Shown: in pieces, positions 37,361 through 47,738 of the stretch | Layout of the letters: every line of letters begins with the position of its first letter | Position numbering within the stretch: position 1 is the first letter of the stretch | Source: Boletus sp. NGJ | Lineage: Eukaryota; Basidiomycota; Agaricomycetes; Boletales; Boletaceae | Length of the DNA: 64,000 bases | Direction of reading: 5' to 3' | NCBI GenBank assembly: GCA_019096195.1 | Contig: JAGTXK010000091.1 | Location: 248,001-312,000, forward strand | The notes under the pieces: model-generated | What the model was told of the DNA's origin: nothing | Databases searched by the model: none | The model's input: the letters and a program-made list of their open reading frames with translations, nothing else | Translations under genes and position numbers: made by a program

Positions 37361-40182
37361 TCAAGAGTGTGTCAGGGGATCGATGCATATGATGCCGTCG
37401 CGTTCGCTCCACGGATAACCCCAGCGATGCAGCCATTCTCTAACACCTGCAGCGAGGCGAGCGCGCGAAGCCCCCCTTGCTGCGTCTTGAGTTCCCGTGT
37501 GCTTCTCCTCTCCAACGACGGTATATGCTAAAAGATCGTCAGCACAGAAAGGGCAGCGTCAACAGGGAAACTTCTGACCAAGACCCAAAAAGTGTTCCCG
37601 TTCCAGCTTCCAAACCGAGTTAGCTCGTCCAAGAAACAGCCGAGCCCACGTGAGATACTCACCGCAAGCACGAATTCCTCTAGCACTTCAGTCGCCTCAC
37701 TTGAATGTAGCCCATGTAGGTCGAGCATGGCTTCTGTCCTTTCCTCCGAAGACAACCTTGATTCACCGCCAACGTCCTTACTTGCGATACCTAAACATAC
37801 CCCCAAACCACCACCACACGCACGTCCTCGCGCGCTTCGGTCTCCCAGATCGTCTGACCAATTTAGGTCACGGCTCTTGACTGCCTGCTCAGTGAGCTTG
37901 ACGCGTTCTCTTACCAACCTTCCGGCGGCCTCCGTCATCTCATTGCTCATCTTCGAGTTCAAATCGTGCCCTTCTCGACTGAACCGCTTGGCGGCGGCAC
38001 CATCCCCCCGTCTCCATGCGTCGGCAGCTCGCGAGAGGCAGGCATTTCGAGCAGCACCGAGCTGCAGTGCACGAGAACGATACGACATGTAGAGGTCACT
38101 TATCGACTCCCCGGTCGGCAGGGTGGGCAGCAACGTCGGAGGTCGCAACTTGATACGCGGAGAGGGCTTCGGTGCGACGATCGTGGTTCGCAGCTGGAGG
38201 TTGTCGGCAGAATTGGCGCTCGAAAGTGGTTCACGCCGAGTTACCATTGCTCGGTCTGTGAGTACTGGCGCGGGTACGGGTCGTTTTACTGCAGCCGCAA
38301 ACCTTGTCCGTCCTGGATCATGTTGCCAATTGCCATGTGCTCTCTTGTTGCTTCCCAGTCCAGAGCCGTCGAAGCCTAACGCAGGAAATTCATCTGAAGG
38401 CAGGTTGGAAGTTCCAGTCGGGTTCCCGACGCTGTGGTGCAGGTTCGTACGGGAAAGTGCGTTCGTGACGGTCGTGACGTCGACATCTTGGGGCAGGTGG
38501 TGCAAAAATTCACATTGATCTTGCTTTGCACACGTCCCGCGCAACCAGAATCGGCACAAGGCGCGCTCGAGATCATGACTGCAAATATAAATAGATCAGG
38601 GACAGGGGGCTTACGGAGAGTGGAGTGTAATGGACTATACCTGAATCGACAATCCGCTCGTAAACATTCGCCGGCGAGGTAGTATCGGCACACCCTATTT
38701 CCACCTGGCACAGGTCGCGCACTAGTGCCTCTTGCAGCTTGCCTTACCACGTTCGTGTAGCCAGATCGTCCACCACGCAGCATGGGTGCAGCACCATCCC
38801 TGGTGACCAGTGTGACACGGCCACCCATCGGTTGCATTCTCGCGTGTGTGTGCTGAGGGGGAGATGGTAATGCACGATCGATAAGCCAGGCCATAGCTTT
38901 CTCGAAATCATATCCGTTCTGAGAAAGCGCTTCCTCGAGCTCAGAAGGGGCGAGGGTCGAACCAAAGACGGAACTCAAAACGTCGAGAGGGGTCATGCCG
39001 TCAGTGAGGTAACCGGACGTATCCGGGTCTTCGCCTGGAGTATCGTATTGAGAGTCATAGTCATATCCAGTCGAGTAATATCCAGCGCGAAGGTCGTCGG
39101 GAGATTGACTCGAAAGGGCTGAGTCAGACCATTGATCAAAGTCTGTGACTGTGATCGGGTGGAACGAATGGGGTGCCGTCTTCGGTGCAAAGGGGTCAAA
39201 GGGGTCATCTTCCTCCTCCTCATCGTCGCCGACTCTCGTGGAGGAGCGAAGTTGGCTTGGGGTAACAGCCCGAGAAAGGACGTTCTGATCTGGGAGAAGT
39301 GGGGCAGCAATCGCGAGGTTAGACGTGGCTCTGAGCGGACTGTGGGACCACAGATCAGGCGACGGCGTGTCGGTTCTGCCATAGCCCGGCAACGTAGCGG
39401 GGTTGGAGGAAGCAGCCGACAGTGGCCGGGGGATAGGGTTTGAACTCTGTGGCTTTGGCACTAAGCAGTCTCGGAGAAGAGATGGGCGACGCGGGGAGAC
39501 TTGCAGTGAGTTGAATGTGGGCCTGGGTAACTTGGGAGTGCGTGAGCACGGGTGAGTTCATGGGTGAAACGCTTCGAGCGGTGATGTAGGATGATGCATT
39601 ACCGCTGACAAGCGGGGATGCGACAGGGGTGTGTGGTCTACGGAACCCGATAGAAAATGGTGAATTTGGCACCGAAGAAGGTGTATCAGGTCTGTTATGC
39701 CGTACAGAGTGAGAAGATGCCCTGGAAGAAGGCCGTGATGGGCGTCGGGTTGGTGTAAGGAACAAGAATGGAACGCCTGCAACGTCGTCGCGGTGTCTGT
39801 GCATGAGGTCGAGGACGTGCTGTTCGAGCTGCGATGGGGTTTGATTGAATTAGGGGAGACAGGTTTGGGACGAGACACTGACCATATCGTCGTCGACGCC
39901 GCACTCGGACTTGAGAAGGTCTTTGAGAGCGTCCTCTTGTTCGTCGGCGAGCAGCGAGGCCACCTTGTTCACTAGGGTGGTGTTGACACGGTTTGGGTCG
40001 TCACCGTCATCGGCATATCCCTCGACTGGAGATCTGTGCTGCCGAATTATAGCGGAGAGCTGCGCGCGAGTGTGGGGATGTCTCAGAACTTGGCCCGCAG
40101 AGCCAAGGCCATGCTCGGCTGCGTTGAAGCCATCTACGCCAGGCGGAGGGAGCGCGGAGGGCAGTGTTAGCGTATGAGGCAT
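37361..40182 (-). CDS. CUE-like, PAM2, CCCH and SMR domain protein
   Basis: Resembles Cue2/N4BP2-type SMR nucleases that act on stalled ribosomes. Exons: 40182-39883, 39828-38641 (with a frame break), 38578-37663, 37606-37579 and 37527-37361; about 865 residues. Order: ubiquitin-binding CUE-like helices (VASLLADEQEDALKDLL, DMLEQHVLDLM, ~70-110); a PAM2-like poly(A)-binding-protein motif LLSAKATEFKP (221-231); a second helical segment (PSELEEALSQNGYDFEKAM); two CCCH fingers (CRYYLAGECLRADCRF, CRFWLRGTCAKQDQCEF); a DUF1771-like Arg/Ala helix; and the SMR domain with DLHGLH and GEEKHTGTQ. Directly after PAM2 a C5 run (plus GGGGG, 39428-39432) carries one base too many. A 40-base intron (39461-39500) would also keep the frame but would remove PAM2. 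A longer start at 40278 is possible. Confidence 0.85.
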
Positions 40183-40365
40183 CGGTTGGTGACAGTGAAA
40201 GATGGGACGGTGATCTGTGCATGGGACGTTGAGCGCCTCACCGTGAAACCCGAAGAACACCGTAGCGAACGGGTCCACACAAATAACGTCAAGTATTTTC
40301 AGGTTCTCGCAACGCCGTCTTCGACGACGAGCACGCTCTTGTTGTATTCTCTGCTACATATGGTC

Positions 40366-41920
40366 TCACTCGTCCCACTGAACAAGCACATATTCTTCCC
40401 GCCAACATTCCGTAACATCTTGTCCTCCGTCGTCCAGGCAGCAGTCATTCCCACAAGAAAACACCATGCAGGTACCCCATTCCATTCCTCGGCTCCCCGG
40501 CTCTTTATTGCGTTTGAGTGCATCTTGCACCGCTTTGATCCTTTGTTCATCTGTCAATTTCCGTGCATCCAGATGCTTGTCATCGACCGAGTCTCTCAGA
40601 ACATTGATCAGATTAGGCATCAGCTGGCATTCGAACACCCGGCTCGATTTGCAACAGGAACATGCTGGGATTGATGCCGTGCTATAAGAGCGTTTCGTTG
40701 GCTGAACAACTTTGAAGTCGGCTTTTGTGACCGGGGAGAAGTGTCTGGGTAGCCACAGGGAATAGTAGTTCGAAAACTTTATCTGATGCAAAGGGTAGGG
40801 GGTTGCCTTTAAGTTCGTAGCTGCAATGCACAGACTTTCAGTCTAATCTAGATATCATCCACATGCACGATGGTGACCCACCGAAGACATTGCTCTCCCG
40901 TAAATTCAACGCGCTTCATGAACCGATCGAATACATTGTCTATCTCCAACGAGTTCTCGTACGTTTCCAGCGCCCAAATCGAACCTTTTCCGGTTTTACC
41001 ATTCGCATCGATTGGATCCTCTATTCTGGCACTCGCCGTGGCCTTTGCCTTGGAAGACTGTGGAATGTACTCGGACAGCGTCGACAAGTATACTGCAGGG
41101 TAGGAGGGTGCTGCGGTCCAGAATGAGTCTGCCACTCTTGTCGAAGTCATAGCTGTGATGAGCGAGTCCTCGGATGACGAAGAATCGTCGCTCTCTGCGT
41201 CGTTGTCGTCTTGCTCGGGGATACCAATCGCTGAGTCGCCGAAAATTTGGTCACCCAGACCAAATGTTACTTGTTCGGCGGTGCTTTTCGTCTGAGGGAC
41301 TGGCCGTTCGACAAGACAGGGATGAACATCAGCGTGGCTACTCACAGAGAATGGGTTAGCCGACGTTGTCAAGTTTGGAGGTGGGGAAGTGATAATCTTC
41401 TGTTGGCCAGACTTGCACGTTTTCTTTTTCTCGAGCTTGGCTGCATAGATAGCATTGTACCTCGAAACCACGCCACGCCCGTATGCTGTTCGTCCTTTGA
41501 GACGCATGAACTTCCCATACCAAGCTTGCCTACCTTCCAGCCTGTCTTTGACAACTAGAGCGAGCACAACCCCAGACATACAAAGCACGGTCCATGGGAC
41601 TCTCTTCGAACGGACACCACACCTGCAGAAGGAGCTCCACAGGATTTGAGCAGACCTTGCACTGGGAAGAGGAAAAGGGGGGTTCCCGTGAAGGCAAGAA
41701 CGCCTTGATACAATTAAGTGTGCATTGATATGTTGCTCGTACATTGGACAGGAGACAAAGCTCGTACAGGAAAACCACCGATGCGAGAGACTGCAGCATC
41801 CTTGATGTCAGCATCGGACTCCACATTCCCCTCGGGGATGCCGAGCAGGACATCCGTCTCTATGCCGGCGCCGATCTCTTCGTCAGAGTCGGACCAGTCG
41901 TGCTCGAGTGAGACGGGCAT
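40366..41920 (-). CDS. TSR4: 20S pre-rRNA maturation factor Tsr4 (PDCD2), frame broken twice
   Basis: PDCD2/Tsr4 family, the dedicated chaperone of ribosomal protein uS5 (Rps2), essential in yeast. Exons: 41920-41768, 41703-41534, 41485-41346, 41291-40882 and 40820-40366. Landmarks: LGIPEGNVE, VSRIGGFP, the zinc pair CKVCSNP...WGCARSSCQRQ, IRAWRG, YAAKLEKK, then the C-terminal domain KGNPLPFASDKVFELLFP, CSCCKSSRVFECQLMPNLIN, MEWGTCMVFSC and the ending WREEYVLVQWDE. Exons 3 and 5 each hold one base too many: near 41464 (GGTTTCGAGG; without the C it reads RGLRYN) and in the C4 run at plus 40733-40736 (without one C it reads LLPVTKADF). Both sides of each break are conserved, so these are insertions, sequence errors or recoding. 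For the first, a 61-base intron (41400-41460) keeps phase but would delete YAAKLEKK. Confidence 0.88.
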
Positions 41921-42241
41921 ACTGTTGAAGACGAGGTCAGCGGGGAACGGGCTTGCGGCGAGTTGTGAAAAGAGGATCAGATATGCATGAATGGTAAAAT
42001 TTAACAGGACTCGTCATGGAGAACAGCAGGAGGAAACCTCGCGCGGAACATATCAGACTCGTCATCTATGTGTTCATCCAGTAAAGAAAAAGACTGAACT
42101 TTTTGCTTACCTGACTCAAGTTGAAGGTGTCGAGCAGAAAGACGAGAGACCCGCTTTTATGCGAATGGGAATGGGAAATGATTTCCTTGTTAGGATGAGA
42201 GTGTTGGTGTCGACGTGCACGTTTCGGTCTCGCTCGCCGTA
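41921..42241. promoter_or_regulatory. Divergent promoter region TSR4 / MSC2
   Basis: 321 bases separate the start codons of TSR4 (-) and MSC2 (+). Both promoters and 5' UTRs must fit here. No specific site was recognised. Confidence 0.45.
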
Positions 42242-45200
42242 ATGTCTGCCCCGGATGCGCGGACGCGTAGAAAGATTAGTTTACAGCCAGCCAAGGTCCT
42301 CTCCGCGTCGTACGTCGTCTTGTCGTCTACCGCGTCGCACCCCCTAATCATTCCCCAGACTTGGCACAAGTGCGTTTCCCAAGGTAGCCCTCTCGAACAT
42401 TTTCTTTGTCCTTGCACTCTTCGCGGCAAAGGAGTCCCTGCTCTCCTACGATGTCGGTGTCTTCTGGGTAGTAATGAGAGTCCTCGCCTTGGGTGCCTTG
42501 GGTATGCTAATCTGGGAGGCTTTGACTTTGGAGTTTTCGAAAGGTCCCCATATCGAAGTAGGTCGTTACTCTCCTTATCTCTCGTATTGCCTCAGAATCC
42601 CGCAGTGGACAGCGCTAGGCGTATCTTCGCTCTTGCTCTTCGTACAGCAGGCAGCGTTATATACTGCCCTCTATCGACTGCCTTCTCTCCGGTACGTTCA
42701 CCGTGTCGCCCTATCACGAGGAGAAAAATACACGCCTTCCTGACAGTGTTATCCTATTTGTCCACTTCTCCTCTTCATGGGTGGACGCGATGGTAACATC
42801 TCCTTACCTCGGCCGGAATACTACTTGATCGTCGCTGCCAGATATCTCGTCCCCTCATTGTGGCCTCTTCCTTCGTCCTTTCCTTTTTCGCTGATATCAC
42901 GCTATCCCACAAAACCCCTACCAACATCCTTCCTGGTTATGCCTGTGTAATACTCCATGGTTTAGTCACGTATGCTTTGGAGCATCTCCAGGGCGCCTTG
43001 TCACCTACAATCAATCCTACCATGGCTACAGCCGCGAGTACATTTGGCGCTGCGTTGCTTGGCCTTCCCCTCTATGCTTTCAGGCAAGCACTGGTAAGCT
43101 TCTCCGTCATGTCGGTTGATCTTCACCTAACTCCGCCAGCTTGACCCACGCCCGTCGCCCGTCGTCCCTCTGCTATCATTGGCTGTTCTTCCTCTCCTCA
43201 CCCTTAATACTGTATTCTTGACGTCAGACACCAGAACGAAACAGTATGATTCTCAGCAAGCGGTCCAAGTGTTTTTGTTGTCTTATCCTTTGGCTTTCCT
43301 CGTTGCTATTGCCTTGGGACATCTTGGATTCTCCCAGCACCTACATTGGATCGATCTTGTGCTCGGCATGATGCTCTACTACGGTATGATGCATAGCAAG
43401 CGGGAGAGTGTCCACTCACTCGCATTATCACAGCAAAGTATCCGCGGAAAGATCTGACCCCTTCGTCTTCTCCACGGACACCGATATCAAAACTCGCTCG
43501 CTTCTACCTGAATTCTATTCTTTCAGACAACGAGTCCAGAAAAATATTTTATTTTTTAGCGCTAAATTTGTGTTACATGCTCGTACAAATGCTTTACGGT
43601 GTTTGGACTAACAGCCTGGGACTTATTTCAGATGGTGAGCAATTCCATACAGGTTCATCTCAATGTTTATTGAGATTTCGCGAATATCAAGCAATTCATA
43701 TGGCATTTGATTGTCTGGCTATCGGCGTTGGACTACTGGCTTCAGTCATGGCTAAGTGGCCTCCAAATGAGCGGTTCACCTATGGGTAAGTTTTCCCCGC
43801 ATTCCGATGTGTAGAGATAACTATGCTGAGGTTTGTCCAATGTATTTGATTCGTCCGTAGGTATGGCAGAATTGAGACACTATCGGGTTTCGCAAATGGA
43901 ATATTCCTTATTCTGATTTCAATCTTCATCGTCTTCGAAGCGGTCCAACGACTGTAAGTCAAAGTGATGCATCATGTGTGGTGCTGACAATCTGATTCCA
44001 TCCAAATTACTAGCTTAGACCCCCCAGAGATGTCGACGAGCCAACTATTACTAATCAGCTCTCTTGGGCTTGGTGTAAACTTGTTTGGCATGTTCGCAAT
44101 GGGGGGGCATCATCATCACCATCACCATGTACGTGCATTGAATTACTGGTTAGAGATACCTCATGAAACAATGGTATAGGGTCATAGTCATGATCATGGA
44201 TGCGGACATGGACACGGTCATGACCACGACCACAGCCATGAGCACAAGCATTCTCATTCTAGTCACTCGCATGCAGACGGTAACCAAGCTCATCACTCAA
44301 ACAACCATGGGACTAGTTTACCTCACCATGACCATGCCAGTCATCATGTGCACCGGAACTCAGATTCGCGGACCATCGATTCCTACGAACATCATAAGCA
44401 CAACAGTACTCACGGCGGCTTTGGCTATGCTACTGTGGCATCTTCAGAGCAGGATCCGCATTCACGATCCCAACACCACGATGAACGACAAGAGAGTAAA
44501 CCGTTGCATACCCACTCGCATGTGCATGAACATTCCGACAAGTCACTCCCTGATTCCCCACTCTTCACCTGCTGATTTGGAACAAACCCAGCACAGTCCG
44601 AAGCCTTCCACGATCAGGGGACGAAAACCTCATTCTCGTGGGCCATCACTACAAATTACACATGAAAACAACCCATCATTCTCAGCAACCACAGTTCAAG
44701 TTCCATTTCCGCTGTCATCTCCTGTGGATTCCCCGATCTCCCCGAATTATCCTAGCACATTCAAGCATGATCACCATGATGTTGGACCCGGACACTCTGC
44801 TCACTCCCATCTACACGATCACGCTCACGAAAGCCACAGTCACAACATGCGCGGGGTGTTCCTACACGTGATGGCGGTATGTTTCCTGTTGTTTTCAAGC
44901 ACGAGTCTCAACGATATCAGGATACTCTTGGCTCAGTGGGAGTTATTGTCTCGACGCTCCTCATCCAGTATTACGGATGGACAGGCTTTGATCCCATCGC
45001 TTCCCTCTTCATCGCTGTCCTCATTGTTGCGAGTGTAGTCCCCCTCGTCATTGATACTGGGCGCGTGCTCAGCCTGGATTTGGGAGATAACGAAAGTAGG
45101 GTGGAGATGGCTTTAAAGGAGGTATGTAATCCAAGCCTTCCATGAAATATAGCTGACGCCTGTTGCTGCGCGCAGCTCGAACACGTGGAAGGTGTCGCGT

Positions 45201-45424
45201 CGTATTCCTCCCCACGATTCTGGCCCAAAGATTCCTCGAGCGTCATTGGTTCTATCCATGTCCGACTCTCGTGTTCTGTCTCGCGGTCAGATATACCCGA
45301 CGTGTCAAACAATAAACAGTCGAGTATTGACCTTGTTCTGAAACGGGTGAATGCTCTCTTGAAAAGCAGAATACCTGGACTGGAAGAGGTCACAATTCAG
45401 CTGGAGGAAGCTTCCGGAGGGTAG
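42242..45424 (+). CDS. MSC2: CDF zinc transporter Msc2-like
   Basis: Cation diffusion facilitator of the Msc2/ZnT5 type, which loads zinc into the ER and early secretory pathway with a Zrg17-type partner. Thirteen exons: 42242-42309, 42359-42691, 42747-42792, 42842-43093, 43140-43383, 43434-43634, 43692-43785, 43861-43953, 44014-44128, 44180-44541, 44618-44876, 44921-45121 and 45176-45424; 838 residues. A long N-terminal multi-pass half (ALFAAKESLL, YCLRIPQWTALGVSSLLLF) precedes the CDF core: YGVWTNSLGLISDAIHMAFD with the HxxxD metal site, YGYGRIETLSGFANGIF, and HVMADTLGSVGVIVST with the second HxxxD. Between lies a His-rich cytosolic loop starting with seven histidines. Exons 10-11 use a weak donor (GTCACT, 44542); the alternative is one extra C at the CCCC near 44555. 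Confidence 0.9.
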
Positions 45425-45770
45425 ATGTGGGTGTAGTCTGGATGTGCTACTTAGATATCTGATAATTTTCACATAATATCGACGTCACTGGCAGTGTGAG
45501 CACGGCTCAAAGTTGATAAAGGTATTTCACCGTTCGTAACATGATACGTACATAAAGCACTTGCTTTCAAAAGAATGATATCGCGTATGTAGTATTCGGC
45601 AACGCCGATACTGGTAACGTGATGATATATATTTGGCGACGTATGTACAACTTCGGGTCCAAATTCGTATCCGTCCACTCAGGACACATCGCCTCGGTAT
45701 ACCAGTTTTTCAGTGAGTCTGCCACAGGTCATCGACATCGCATCCTGACCAAGACGGTCCAGGTTCACTC
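45425..45770. other. Intergenic: MSC2 3' region / VRG4 upstream region
   Basis: 346 bases between two plus-strand genes. It holds no gene I can support; an open frame at 45619-45807 overlaps the VRG4 start and is taken as chance. Confidence 0.5.
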
Positions 45771-47331
45771 ATGGCAACACCAAAGGATGCAGTTGAGGAG
45801 GATGTAGCCGAACTGAAGCGGAACATTGCGACAGGCAAACCAAAGGAGAACAATGCAGTCTCCTCGGCTGGTGAGTGAATGCCACACTAAACTTCAACAC
45901 AGTATGTTCGAGCCAGCATTTAGGACTGTCGATTGTCTCTTATTGTGTTGCCTCTATCCTCATGACGCTCGTGAACAAGGTATGTTACCCGCGTATATTA
46001 TACATCAAATCATTCACCCCAGCATAGTTCGTGGTGTCTGGACGTCATTTCAATATGACCTTCCTGTTGCTATCTCTGCAAAGTGTTGTCTGTGTCGCAT
46101 GCGTGGAAACCGTCAAGAGGCTGGGTATCATTTCATTTCGAGATTTTGACATCCAGGATGCGAAAGCATGGTTTCCTGTGAGCGCCCTACTCGTCAGCGT
46201 TATATACACTGGTTCCAAGAGCCTCGTAAGTATCTAACGCGTGGGTTGTCCTTTCCTTCATTCTGAGTCAATTGTTCGAAGCAATACCTCACCATACCGG
46301 TCTACACAATTTTCAAGAACTTGACTATTATACTGATAGTATGTGTCACCTTATGGCCGAGTGAAATTCCTCATTGTTCTATTTTAGGCATATGGGGAGG
46401 TTATGTGGTTCAATGGGCGCATTACCGGGCTCACAATGATTGCATTCCTATTAATCGTGAGTGTCGTGCTACAACGATGGAGATAAATTGCAAGCGAGCT
46501 TATGCCCGCTTACCAAAATGTCAGGTGCTTTCTTCGATACTTGCAGCATGGGCAGATGTGACCAACATCGCAGATGCAGCTGGCGACATTCCACCAGCTA
46601 GTGCAGCTATGGGCATTGGCCTGGACCTCGTCTCCACTGTTATGCAGAGGTTGCATATAGGATACCTTTGGATGCTGCTTAATTGCTTAGCGAGCGCTGC
46701 TTATGCAAGATTCTTTCGACTTTGCCTTGTGGAAATGCTAATGATAAATCTCTGACAGGTTCTTCTGATGCGGAAACGTATCAAAATCACAGGGTTCACC
46801 GACTGGGACTCGATGTTTTACAACAATTTACTGTCGATCCCTGTATTGACCATGTGTTCTCTCATCTTGGAAGACTGGCGAACAGAAAATCTCTCCCGTA
46901 ACTTGTAAGCACACCTGACCGTCTCGAGTCTCGCCTTGCATACTGACAGTTGAGCGCATTCATTAAGCCCGGAAGAAACGCGACAGTTGCTCCTATTTGC
47001 TATCGCGTTCTCTGGCGCAGCAGCAGTTGGCATATCATATACCACCGCTTGGTGTGTCCGGACGACAAGCAGCACAACATACAGGTCCGTGTCTTGAACC
47101 GTTGAGAGCGTATTGTGACTAATGTTAGATCTCAGCATGGTTGGCGCACTGAACAAGCTCCCAGTGGCTGCATCAGGGATGTTGTTCTTTGGTGATGCAA
47201 TCACGGTTGGATCAGTCTCAGCAATCGGGGTTGGATTTTTTGCGGGTGTCATGTATGCGATTGCGAAGAACAACCAGAAGAAGTTGGAGAGCAGGGGACT
47301 CGGTGTTCTACCACTCTCTAACCGGAGCTGA
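45771..47331 (+). CDS. VRG4: Golgi GDP-mannose transporter
   Basis: Nucleotide-sugar antiporter of the drug/metabolite transporter superfamily that imports GDP-mannose into the Golgi for glycan and mannoprotein synthesis. Nine exons: 45771-45870, 45903-45979, 46028-46225, 46282-46338, 46388-46456, 46525-46704, 46759-46904, 46968-47084 and 47136-47331; 379 residues, about ten hydrophobic segments. Diagnostic stretches are [52 protein letters not shown] and, near the C-terminus, the substrate-binding [19 protein letters not shown] with the GALNK motif. The ending [10 protein letters not shown] fits. Intron 46705-46758 is GC-AG (donor GCAAGA). Intron 45871-45902 is only 32 bases, the shortest in the window. 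Confidence 0.94.
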
Positions 47332-47738
47332 TGTCCACATTGCCAAGTCTTTCCCACACAGTATGTTATCACAAGGGACATAGAACATAGAGTGCAAAAG
47401 AACCGATTGTTTCTGTTTCAAAGCTCCCTGCTTGGGAACTGGGTCGGACAGCCGATGTGGTTCTATTCCCATCTGTTTGACACGCTGCAACTTGCAAGAG
47501 AGTTAGAGGATGCATCGATGAGTATTGAGCGTGGAGACTGGTGTAGATGCCGTCTTATGATAGTGCCAGAGAGCGCGGGGCAAGCTTGAGAGGAGGCGAG
47601 ATTCGGGATGGGCCAGCCGATGATGGCGTTGGCTCGTCCGGCCCGTGGGGTCACTTTTGCTCGGAGTTCCTACAATCTTTGCCGCATTCCTTAAATCCAT
47701 CTCTTGGCTTTTGTTGCCTTTGATTCCCTCCCACCACC
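47332..47738. other. Intergenic: pyruvate carboxylase upstream region
   Basis: 407 bases between VRG4 and PYC, same strand. A pyrimidine-rich stretch (about 47700-47735, TTCCCTCCCACCACC) sits directly before the PYC start codon, a common fungal 5' leader feature. No gene seen. Confidence 0.5.

Noticed and set aside
41400-41460. A 61-base intron in TSR4 that would hide the first frame break.
   Set aside because: Phase fits, but it would remove the conserved RYNxxYAAKLEKK block and has no clear branch site. It is kept as an alternative only.
42371-42384. An apparent frame break near the MSC2 N-terminus.
   Set aside because: A regular intron 42310-42358 (GTACGT donor, CTAAT branch site, CCCCAG acceptor) joins the exons in phase, so no extra base is needed.
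45619-45807. A short frame with a WD40-like look (YIWRRMYNFGSKFVS) upstream of VRG4.
   Set aside because: One weak match in a 62-codon frame overlapping the VRG4 start; no further repeat units.
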